Shown here: piece by piece, positions 1-9,059 of the stretch | Layout of the letters: each line of letters begins with the position of its first letter | Position numbering within the stretch: position 1 is the stretch's first letter | Source: Neelides folsomi | Lineage: Eukaryota > Arthropoda > Collembola > Neelipleona > Neelidae | DNA: 64,000 bases | Direction of reading: 5' to 3' | Assembly (NCBI GenBank): GCA_034687125.1 | Contig: JAQGBZ010000221.1 | Location: forward strand, 42,411 to 106,410 | Notes under the pieces: model-generated | What the model saw: only the letters and a program-made list of their open reading frames with translations | Database searches by the model: none | Told to the model about the DNA's origin: nothing | Translations under genes and position numbers: made by a program

Positions 1-866
1 TACTACTCAAATGAACATGTTTGAATAAATCGGGATGCACCATCCACACTAATTTTAATTTATTTAAAAATGAAGGGTTGCTCAATAAAAGGATCATTAC
101 CCTTATTGGACCTTGGCCAAAATCTATGGATTTAATGATATTTAAAAACTTTTGAAAATTGGTCAAAGGGCAATTGACCATAAATTGCATCCAATTTCCA
201 GATATGGGAAATGTTCAACTTTCTCACATTTGGAATGTTTGGAAAATGAGGGATTTAATTTTGATCTCTTGTGAATTGATGTTGTGTGTGCCAAGACCGG
301 TTGAGTGACCTTAACGGGGGTTATGCGGGGGAGTCAATTCATCACCGCCCAGTTTTTTCCATCTTCTTCTTTTCATGAATGGATTGACGTCACTTTTTGG
401 GAAAACTCCGAGTCCGTACGGGAACTTTCTCCATTCAAAGATTTATAAGGATTAAAAAGTGTTTTGCAAGAGAGGAAAACCATTTTCCGAATCATTAAAA
501 TTAACAAGATTAAAAGGTCCTCCGTGAAGACTCCTTGGGACACTAACGACATCACACACACAATATGTAAGAGAGAAATATGGGCCAACTCTCTTTTAAG
601 GCTCCCTCATTATTATTTGGGAGGGGGAGATTACCATTGAGGATTTTTCTCAATGGGAGAAATTTTTCGAAGGGATTCGGTTTTAATCCTCGGGTTTCTC
701 TGACCATTATATTATAGAGCTTTTGATTGTCATTGGGTGAGATGGGGAAGGTCAAGGTTGGCTTTTCCACTTTGTGTCTGCCCAAATCAATGTTTCTTTT
801 ATAAAAAAGAATCGGATTTGACCCTCGAGTGTTTCCCGCCGATTTCCCGCACTTGTCTCTCATATA
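1..866. other. Left-edge spacer without a supported gene
   Basis: I see no gene here. Short open frames on both strands lack splice-linked partners, recognisable motifs or coding-like composition. The stretch is AT-rich and ends at the inverted-repeat transposon that starts near 867. Confidence 0.5.
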
Positions 867-1008
867 CAGGCTGAGTCGTCTCATTTTACACGACTCAAAT
901 ATCAGACCGTCCATGAGCTGAATTCCCGCCTGTATTTATTAAAACCCCTTGGAATTCAATTTTTTGTCATTCTTTGCTTTAATTATTACCATATTAAATT
1001 AATTCCCA

Positions 1009-1284
1009 ATGGGAAAGAAATTAAATCAAGAAGTTGGCGGCATGGTCAGAGCTCTTCTCGCAGGAAAGTTATCCTACCAAGTACACAATAAAGTTGTGTT
1101 ATTGGTACACCAGATATCGAAATCGACAGTGAGGAATATTGCCAAGAATATCGAGAAAAGAAGGCAAGCAAAGACCAATGACCTACCAACCCCGTCAATC
1201 ATACAACCCCCCCAAAAAAGTGGACAAAACATTAAAAAGAATTCAACAATTTTTATCAATACACCAATTTACCGCTCATCTTAA
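1009..1284 (+). pseudogene. Truncated transposase N-terminus, left arm
   Basis: A 91-codon frame starts with the same 20-odd residues as the inverted copy at 1521-1315, then shifts to a different HTH-like segment followed by low-complexity sequence. It has no catalytic domain and lies inside the inverted-repeat element. I read it as a decayed transposase fragment, not a host gene. Confidence 0.6.
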
Positions 1285-1314
1285 CTCATAACCTCATTAT
1301 GATATGTCGTTGAT

Positions 1315-1521
1315 TTAACTTTTCTTAATTAGCATTATTTTGTTTAATTTTTCTCTTAAAACACGGCATGCTGTCCTTTGACTTAAATTTAACCTTCTAG
1401 CCATTTCACGTTGACTTGGAGGATTTTCGGAAGAGAAAAGTTGAATAACTTGGTAGGATAACTTTTCTGCGAGAAGAGCTCTGACCATGCCTTCAACTTC
1501 ATGATTTAATTTCTTTCCCAT
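1315..1521 (-). pseudogene. Truncated transposase N-terminus with helix-turn-helix, right arm
   Basis: This 68-codon frame holds a homeodomain-like HTH of the type that binds terminal inverted repeats in Tc1/mariner elements. It stops shortly after the HTH, with no DDE/D domain, and mirrors the frame on the left arm. Confidence 0.6.
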
Positions 1522-1668
1522 TAGGAATTAATTTAATATTATGATAATTATTAAAAGAAAGAATGACAAAAAATTGAATTCCAAGGCGTTTTAATAGATA
1601 TAGGCGGGAATTCAGCTCTGGGGCGATCTGATATTTGGGTCGTGTGAAATAAGGTGATTCAGCCCCTG

Positions 1669-2239
1669 TATAAGCGATTGTAATATTCCCTCAAAGCCCG
1701 ACATGATTTATGAAAGTTATAAACAAGTCTTTGCTCTTTATTGGCACCAAGTCAAAGGAGGCTAAAAGTTTTCGGGCGAGTGGCCTCAGTCAATCAATCA
1801 ACAAATTTCCATACACCTCCAATATTAACAAAAACATCTTCCCCCAATATCAGGGGAACATTTGGATTCTATTGCAGATTTCTCAACTTACAGCTTTGTA
1901 ATAAATACGCTAAATGAAATTCAATGAACAAAGAATGCATAAAAGAGTTTTCAATTTTCTCCAATGAATCTCGATTGAAGTGAATTAAACCGTTTGTCCC
2001 ATTGAGTGTTGGTTAAAAAAGGCCAATCAAAACTTTAGGCCCGAAATTGTTTTAAAGCAGGGAAACCAAAGGGGTTTTCTACAGGGAGAGATGTTTTGGT
2101 GGGTGTGTGCGTGAAGGGTCCGTGACGTTGCATAATGACAGAGAGGGTGCGTGTGTGGTGCGTGCAGCTGCTCAAAACACAAACCCGAGAAATTCCTCGC
2201 AAGGACGACGTCTAAAGACTTTTTTCCCTCTTGAGGAAT
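1669..2239. other. Spacer upstream of tensin
   Basis: I see nothing coding that I can support. The last 200 bases, just before the tensin ATG at 2240, probably contain its 5' UTR and promoter. Confidence 0.4.
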
Positions 2240-5200
2240 ATGCGCTGGTGTTGTCCTTGTTGTTCATTGTCATCCAATTTCGACCACTTTGCTTCTCCCT
2301 CCGTCTCGGCCCCTCTCCACCTCATTCTCCAGGTGATCACTAATAAGATTAAGTTGATTGATTTATTGGAAGCAATTAACTTGTCATCGAGGGGTTTTGG
2401 TCAATTGGGCCAATTGGAGGGCGTTGGCTCAATTTGGTTTTATTCTCTTAGGCCCCTCGCCCCGTGCGTGACCACCAATGGACCCGAGCTGACCTCAACA
2501 AAACCAAAAAATCATCCTCCGACTTTTGCCAGGTTTTAAATCCAAAAAGATCCAAGATGGATTTAATTTTTAAAATTCCTCAGGTTTGCCATTTGTGGGT
2601 CGGAAGGAGCGGAAGCGTCCGCTGCAGCTTTTGTCGACTCACCGCCCACCCCCAATGCAGCGCCAACTTTAAACCGCCAAGTGTTAATTCCCCGTTTTGG
2701 ACAAATCCGACCAATTCGGAAAAGTCGGACGAGAAATCGGAGAATTATTCCAACTGGAGGGAATTCCTGGTAAGCTCAGTTTGTATCTCTTGGGGTTGGG
2801 GGTGTTGAATTGGGGCCACCACCACAACGTGAGGATCATCCACGTTGTTGCCGTTGTCTGAATGACCTTCTTTTAAAACACACACACTTGTTGGCCCACT
2901 AATGAATAAAACCCCGTAGTAGTTGTTGTTGGTCATGAGCTCTGTGACAAATCCACGAGAATGTTGGATATCAAACTCCGCTACAACGACGTCTCGAGGG
3001 TGAATCATTTCAATTTTATAAATATTTGATTTTAATCCCCTAAATTATGTGCAGATCATTGCGTTGTACAAGGATTGGAAGTTTGTCGAAGACTTGATTG
3101 CCATTTCCACAAACCAAACAACAACAGTAATCTAATCTCTCTTTAATCCTTATCAATGTCCACTTTGAATAAATAATAACGTGTTGAGTAATAATTCCAA
3201 ATGGATTCCCAGGTGGGTTTATTTCAATGTGTGTGCGTGTGTGAAATACCCGGGTAAAGTTGTGAGGTCTCGGGGGAGTTTGGTTGGCACTCGGTTGGGC
3301 ATGTGGATTTGATGTAAAAAGAGTTTTTTTGTTTAAATTCCACAGGGGACGACGGTGGTGGAGTCGGACAATCCCACAACTCCTGAAATACAAATTACAA
3401 CACCAATTGGTAAATCAAACATTTTATTTTAATCAAATTGAATCTAAAGGTTTAAGTTGGAATTTAAAGATGTGGTTTTAAAAACCCACGTGTGTTTTTT
3501 GTGTGAGAGGATTAAAAATAGTTTATTTTTTGTTTCAAGAAGAGGAAGGGTGTGAAATCAAATACCTCGACGGCCCCATCGACGGAGGTTGGAACATTTT
3601 TAAAAATCAATTTAAGATTTTAAATATTTAAAAGTCTGTGTTTTATAGCCTTGTACGCCACTGTGGTTCAGAACAAGAAACCTCCTTCGTCTTTGTCAGA
3701 GGTCGACTCGGGGATTTCGGTTGACGGGATGAAGGAGTTGGATCGGTTGTTGTCCGCCTTGGTGGCCGAAGCTGCTTCCATCCCTGAAGTAAAAGTCAAA
3801 AGGAGTGTTTCCTGTGTCGGACCCTCGAGGGTCATCAACAACAACATTCGAAGAATAGACCTTGATGACCCCGATGGATGGCTTAAAAACGCCCAACTTC
3901 GACTCAAAACCAAAAAGCGGAGTTGCAGCAGCCCAAAAGACAACTCGTAAAATTAAAAAAATCCCCAATGAATTGAATTTAATTGACATTGTTTTAAAGG
4001 TTGTTTTTGGATGAATTGAAAGCGAATTTGCCTTCTGTTTCTCCGTCAAGGGAATCAACAAGGGATGAGTTCCGCCCTCCCCCAACTCCCTATTTCAACA
4101 CGAGCAGTTGTTATCAATCGAGTCCGATCGAAAGGGACGACTTTGACCAAACACCAACAAGGAGGATTAAAAACGGCATTTACGCCCCTTCCAACAATTT
4201 GAACAAGAGCGACTTTGAGGAAAATCCCCAGCCAGGTGAAGATAAATCCAAATATGAATCTTAATTTGAATTAAATGTTTTAATTAGTTTTAGTTGGAGA
4301 GAACTGCGTGAGTTTTGCCAGGGACGTTTCTCCTTATTGGTACAAGCCGAATGCCTCGAGGGAAGAAACAATTGCAAGTTTGGTCCCCCACCCCGTTGGC
4401 ACCTTCCTCGTTCGGAATTCAAAGTGAGATTTAATTAAGATTTAATTGGAATTGGAATTTAATTTGAATTTAAAAGTTCCTTCCCGAGTGCCTTTGGACT
4501 TGCGGTGAAAGTCGGGGAAAGCGGGGATTTGAATTCCGTGCGCCACTTTCTGATCGAACCAACGAAATACGGAGTGAGACTGCGCGGGAGTTTGGTGGAG
4601 CCGGTGTTTGGTTCTCTGTCCGCCTTGGTCTACGCCCACTCTGTTCAACCATTGGCCCTTCCCGTCCTTCTAAAACTCCCACAATCAGACAATGGTGACT
4701 TTCTACTGGTTTTTTAAATCTCAATTTCTAACTTTGAAATTATTGTTTTCAGTTTTCCCCGTGTTTAACAAGAGCGGGACTGCGCAGCTTTTAAACCACG
4801 GGGCCCAATGCAACCTTCTCTTTATTGGTAGAAAATTTAAATCCCTTGTGGTTTTTTAATTGTAATTTGTTAATTCAGGGGAGTGGGGGGCCGAGTGGCT
4901 GGGTGGGGACTTGGCGGTCGAAAGAGCCGTTGGGTTTCTTTTGGCTTCTTCGACTCCTCTTTTGGTGGCTCTGCGGCTTTCAAACCTCGGTCTGGCAATC
5001 ACAGACGTCTTGAGGGAAAGGTTGGGAATTAATTAAAATTGAGATTTAAATTAAAAATATTAAATTTAAAGGTTTTTCCGTCGTCACTTCCCTCTGGATC
5101 AGCTTTTGTACGCTGGGTTGGACCCTCGAGGGCGTTTATTGAACAACCGACGTTCTTTTGGGATCGTCGTCAAGAAAGGAAACCAAAATGCCGTTTTGGT

Positions 5201-5328
5201 CTTTGTGGAACTCGAAGACGCCCAGTGAGGACAATTTTTTAATTTTAATTTGATTTTAAAATTTGTTAATTTTTAGACCCGCCAGTGCCATCTGTGGATT
5301 CCTCCAACGAGTTTTAACGTGGAATTAA
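2240..5328 (+). CDS. Tensin, short form (SH2-PTB, degenerate C1 finger, no PTP/C2)
   Basis: Focal-adhesion adaptor linking integrin tails to actin and signalling. Thirteen exons join with consistent phases: 2240-2332, 2584-2769, 3055-3126, 3346-3409, 3540-3587, 3649-3946, 4000-4235, 4294-4423, 4477-4694, 4753-4827, 4879-5020, 5072-5224 and 5277-5328, giving about 588 residues. The SH2 domain (exons 8-9) shows WYKPNASREE, the phosphotyrosine-pocket sequence GTFLVRNSNSF and FGSLSALVYAHS. The PTB domain (exons 10-13) shows ITDVLRERFFRRHFPL and ends QPASAICGFLQRVL. Exons 5-6 carry GPIDGALYATV and ELDRLLSAL, as in vertebrate tensins just after the C2 domain. The N-terminal phosphatase-like and C2 domains of long tensins are absent. 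Exon 2 has half of a C1 zinc finger (CSFCRLTAHPQC) with Trp in place of one zinc-binding Cys. The SH2/PTB identification is firm; exon 1 is the least certain part. Confidence 0.9.
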
Positions 5329-5355
5329 AAAAGTTTTTAATAAAATAAAAAACGT

Positions 5356-6697
5356 TTATTTATTTGAATGTTTCGTGCAAAACGCGGAGAATTTTGAAAT
5401 TTCGAGTTTCCATTTTGACTTTCGTGCGCATGGGAAATGAGCCCGGGCGCGGCATTTGGAGACTGCGCAGGAAACGGACGCGCCGAGTTTGAAACATTCC
5501 GCGCATGCGGACTTGGACGCGCTCAAAACGGCTTCGTCCAATCCACGCAGGCGTGCTCCGACCAAAACGACATCTCCCGCCCAAACGGCGCAATCTGATA
5601 ATTTAAAAAATGTTTAAATTCCATTTTTCGTATTTAAATGTTAATTCACCTTGGTGCATCCAAGTTTCCGTCTTTTGAGTCTTTTTCCCCTTTGGACTTT
5701 TCTTTTCCACAAAGTAGGGGCCGAACAAATCGCCGAGAAGGAAAAAGTCGGGCCCTCCGCGGCAGAAAACGCATTCCCAAGGAACTCCAACGTCGAACTC
5801 AACGCTTCGAACGAGTTCCTTTTTAAATAATATAAAATTTTTCATTATACATTTTGTTTTTAGATCGAAAAAGGGTCCTTTTTTTAAAATATTAAAATAA
5901 TGAATTTTTTGGTTTTTATTATAAATCCCCAAAGTCTAACCAAGGGAATAAATTTAAATAACAAATGATTTGATTCGTTTTAAAAATTAATTTCCAACCC
6001 AAAGGGTAAAAAATAAAAATTCACCGCAGTCGATGGGCGCGTAAAGTTTTTGTCCACGGCGTCGATTTCCACCGCCCCGGCGACAACTTTTAATTTTGGC
6101 CCGCCGTTAGGTTTTTTCAAAACGCCCGCCGGCGCTTTTTTCTTTTTGTTCACGACGGCGGGAATCGAAGCGGCCGCCCGTTGCTCCGCCGCGAGTTTAC
6201 GCATTCCCGCCTTTGTCCGCGCCACTTTTGAATTTTTCTAAAAAAATTTAATTTTAAATTTCAAAAGCTTTTTAAAAATTAAAAAATTAATTTACGTCAA
6301 TTCTGACTGGAATCATTTTAGTTTTATTCGGAGTCTTCGGTTCCTCCACGAAGCGACTCAGATTGGAAAGAGAATCAACGGCAAACTGATGGAATTAAAA
6401 CAAAATTAGTTTTCCCCTCTTTGATTTTAAATTCAAGACCTCTGAAGACGTTGGTTGTTGATCCATGACGGGTGGAAAGTCAACTGGCTGCTGAGGTTGC
6501 TGCTGCTGTTGATGGTAAAAGTCCTCTGTGGATTCTCCCCAATGGTTCTTGTCCTCGTTGTTCACAACTTGGGGCTGATTGTCGTAGAACCCAACAACTC
6601 CCTGACTTTGTATTTGAATCGGTTGTTGTTGTTGTTGGTGGTGGTGGTAGTTTCCGTTGTAGTATCCCTCGTACCCTCCGTATCCCCCAAACTCCAT
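5356..6697 (-). CDS. RAI1/TCF20-type extended PHD finger protein
   Basis: Probable nucleosome-binding chromatin factor. The C-terminal half is an extended PHD domain: CVFCRGG, then GDLFGPYF, then (next exon) WMHQ-G-DCAVWAGDVVLVGARL, CAECFKLGASVSC, FPCA and a terminal FCTKHSNK. The GDLFGPY signature followed by the W-x-H-x2-C-x2-W block and the GA-x-x-x-C turn is that of RAI1, TCF20 and relatives. The N-terminus from MEFGGYGGY (6697) is rich in Gly/Tyr, His and Gln (two poly-Gln runs), like the Q-rich N-termini of the vertebrate proteins. A basic middle exon (about 6240-6030) contains KKKKAPAG. At about 330 residues it is far shorter than vertebrate RAI1/TCF20 (about 1900). The final exon carries an AATAAA overlapping the stop codon. 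It is tail-to-tail with tensin, 27 bp apart. A start at 6775 is an alternative. Confidence 0.8.
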
Positions 6698-6957
6698 CCC
6701 TCCTCCCCCACTCAAGAGATCAACCAGAAAAGGACATTGACAATGACGAGAGAACCAAGATGACTTTTGTGACAATCCAAAAAGTCAACTCGGCAACTCG
6801 GGGCGCGGCAAATTGATTTTCTCTCCCTTCCCTCTTTTTAAATTCAAATCCCACCCTTGGTTTAGTTTGATGATCAACAATGTCTTAGTCACCCCGTATG
6901 GATTTAAATAAGAGTTTTTGTTAAATTCCAAAGAAGTTATTTATTTCAAAAGAGGTT

Positions 6958-7900
6958 TTAAAATCCGTATTGGACCATGATCTTCTCGTACGGTGCCGTT
7001 TGCTTCTTGGCCTTTTCACCAGCAGCAGCCGTCAGCTTCTACTCAAATTAAAAGTTTAAAAAGAACCCTCATTGGAAATGATTTTTAAATCTTGAGACTC
7101 ACCCTCTTGACCTTCCTCGTCTTTTGCCTGATGGCGTTCTTCATGAGTCTCCCACGCTCCAATCGTTTGACAACGTCCGTGTACTTCCACCCAACCTCTT
7201 TAGCCAAACGGCCCAAGTAGCAATACTGGAATTTAAATTATTAAATTTCATTTCCTTATGGGATTTATCAAATTACTTTTCTTCCGGGTCGGAGACAAAG
7301 GATCCTCATGGCTTGTGGAACAACCACGCGTTTCTTCCTATAATAATAAAATTATTAAAATCCCAATTGATCATGATTAATTTACTTGTCGTGTGGTGGA
7401 GGAATCCCCTCAAACACTTTGAGTCTTTTCATGGCGTCCTTCCCTCGCTCTGTCTTGTACGGGAGCATACCTTTAATTGAAATTAATTAAAATCTATCCT
7501 TATGATTAATTTTATTACCTCTGACGGTCCTTTTAAAGATCTCCGAAGGAGCACGGTAGTGGAAGGGCCCACGTGCGGGATTCACGTTACACCGACGACG
7601 AAGAAACTTTAAATACTTCAGTTTGTTCCTGTTGGATTAATTAAATTTAAATTGTAATTAAACAAACACTTGTGGATTTCCAATTTAGTGATCTCACCGG
7701 TAAAAGTTTCCCGAAATGTTGATGAGTTCGGCCCGGAAGATGATGACCTTGTTGCCCTGCAGGACCGCCTTGGCCACCGTGGCCGACAGCCTCCCCATCA
7801 TGTGACCCGCCCCATCGATCCGAAGACACTGGAAAACCAAAAACCGAATTATAACCCGGGTTTTTAATTCTTTTTAATTCACCTTGTGAAGCCCCGACAT
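6958..7900 (-). CDS. RPL13A: Cytosolic large-subunit ribosomal protein L13a (uL13)
   Basis: Structural protein of the 60S ribosomal subunit. The first exon encodes MSGLHK, and the following exons give [94 protein letters not shown] and [13 protein letters not shown]. This matches animal L13a from end to end at the usual length of about 200 residues. The stop codon is at 6958-6960, after IMVQYGF. The introns are very short (roughly 50-80 bp), so there is no room for the snoRNAs that vertebrate RPL13A introns carry. The ATG lies only 160 bp from the divergent MRPS6 start. Confidence 0.95.
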
Positions 7901-8060
7901 TTCTCTTCACAGCTTCTTGGCCACGACTGAATCAAATTACCACTTTACTCAACAGGCGGCGACTCCCACTCCTTCCACTCTACAATTCATACAAACCACG
8001 TGGGCAACTTTCAAATTCAGTAAATTCATCAATTTATTTAAGTTTTAATTTCAATTAAAA
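7901..8060. promoter_or_regulatory. Shared 160-bp divergent promoter of RPL13A and MRPS6
   Basis: The two start codons face away from each other with 160 bp between them, so both 5' UTRs and any core promoters must lie here. The part next to RPL13A is pyrimidine-rich, including the stretch at 7955-7985, as expected near starts of ribosomal-protein transcripts (TOP-type). The part next to MRPS6 is AT-rich. Confidence 0.55.
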
Positions 8061-8611
8061 ATGCCTCTTTACGAGTTGGCTATGATTCTTCGGAAAATGC
8101 CCATAACGGAAACGGCGACGGCCCTCAAAAGACTCTCCACAAAGATTTACGACACCAATGCCGTTTTCTACGGAATCCAAAACCTCGGCATGAGAAAACT
8201 CCCATTTATCCAAACGAGGCACTCGATGAAAAACACCGAAGCGAGGTTTTAAACTAAAAATTAATTCATTTAGATGGTAAATTAAATAAATTCGTTTTTA
8301 GTTTTTTTGTTCTCAAATTTGATGCCCCTCCTGACGCCCTCAGCTTCATCATTGACGAATTCAAAAGAGATTTAGACGTGGTTCGATCAGGAGTTAAAAA
8401 CATTGGGTAAATTAATTAAATATTTTAACATTAAATAAAAATTAATGAGTTAATGATTAATAGGGAAACTGATAAGTTTGAGTGCACGCTTGAAGGAGAA
8501 CTCCAACCGCCTGCATATCGGGAAGACGTCAAATTGCTCTTGGCCGAAGGAAAGAGAAAAGAAAGAAAGAAGTTCGAATTCAAGTCAGGACTCGATTACA
8601 ATCCTTTTTAA
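8061..8611 (+). CDS. MRPS6: Mitochondrial small-subunit ribosomal protein bS6m
   Basis: Component of the mitochondrial 28S ribosomal subunit. Three exons (8061-8245, 8302-8406, 8464-8611) join in phase to about 145 residues, close to the family's usual 125-150. The start MPLYELAMILRKMP, the segment ENLG-like NLGMRKLPF, and the second exon FFVLKFDAPPDAL with RDLDVVR correspond to the S6 ferredoxin-like fold. The C-terminal tail is Lys/Arg-rich, as in other animal bS6m. AATAAA follows at 8682. Confidence 0.92.
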
Positions 8612-8681
8612 TTTAAAAATTATTTAATTAGCCAAAATATGAAATGTATACAAATGTTAGTCATTTTTTTATATTTTTTTC

Positions 8682-8687
8682 AATAAA
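8682..8687 (+). terminator. Polyadenylation signal of MRPS6
   Basis: AATAAA lies 71 bases after the MRPS6 stop in a T-rich context. The 370 bases from here to the end of the next gene (9060, opposite strand) contain no supported gene and are presumably the two 3' UTRs. Confidence 0.6.
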
Positions 8688-9059
8688 GGATGAAATCGAT
8701 GAAAAATAATGTGGATTGTTAATATTTTGAATTGTTTTTATTCTTGTGCATTTTTAAAACATTTTATAATTTTTTTCCATTTTCCCAACATGAAGATTAC
8801 AAAAAAGTATACGAAAGGGGCGGGGTACGGTTGTAATAAATAAAATGGCAACTTAATTGTAATTACAATAAAACAAAAAAAGACTTGAGCCTTGAAAATA
8901 TTCCTCCACTTTTTATAACAAAGACATTTTTCCCTCTCTCAGCCTCTCACTGGGTACAAAAACTGAAAAAAATTAAATTCCGATTCAAATAAATTCAATA
9001 GATTATAAATTGTGTAAGATTTCCCCCATTTCCCTATTTTAGTGTTAAAAAGCATTAAT

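Larger units (their letters stand above)
867..1668. mobile_element. Fold-back Tc1/mariner-like element with two inverted transposase heads
   Basis: Two arms of about 220 bp (867-1085 and 1440-1668) are imperfect inverted copies. Each is bounded by TA and has an outer end of the CAG(GG)GCTGA type. Each arm carries the start of the same protein: MGKKLN(Q/H)EV, then a Val-Arg-Ala-Leu-Leu helix, at 1009 (+) and 1521 (-). The right copy continues into a helix-turn-helix (residues about 30-55, ending in RTACRVLRE), as in N-terminal DNA-binding domains of Tc1/mariner transposases. The left copy diverges after about 25 residues into a second HTH-like piece (SKSTVRNIAKNI). No DDE/D catalytic domain is present, so the element cannot move by itself. 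The head-to-head arrangement suggests two truncated copies joined, or a fold-back derivative. Confidence 0.8.

Noticed and set aside
6455-6816. Two plus-strand ORFs opposite the ePHD gene's first exon
   Set aside because: Their Leu/Val runs mirror Gln/His codons of the minus-strand exon, and neither has splice partners.
7646-7910. Search for snoRNAs in RPL13A introns
   Set aside because: The introns are under about 80 bp, and I see no C/D box pair or room for a snoRNA.
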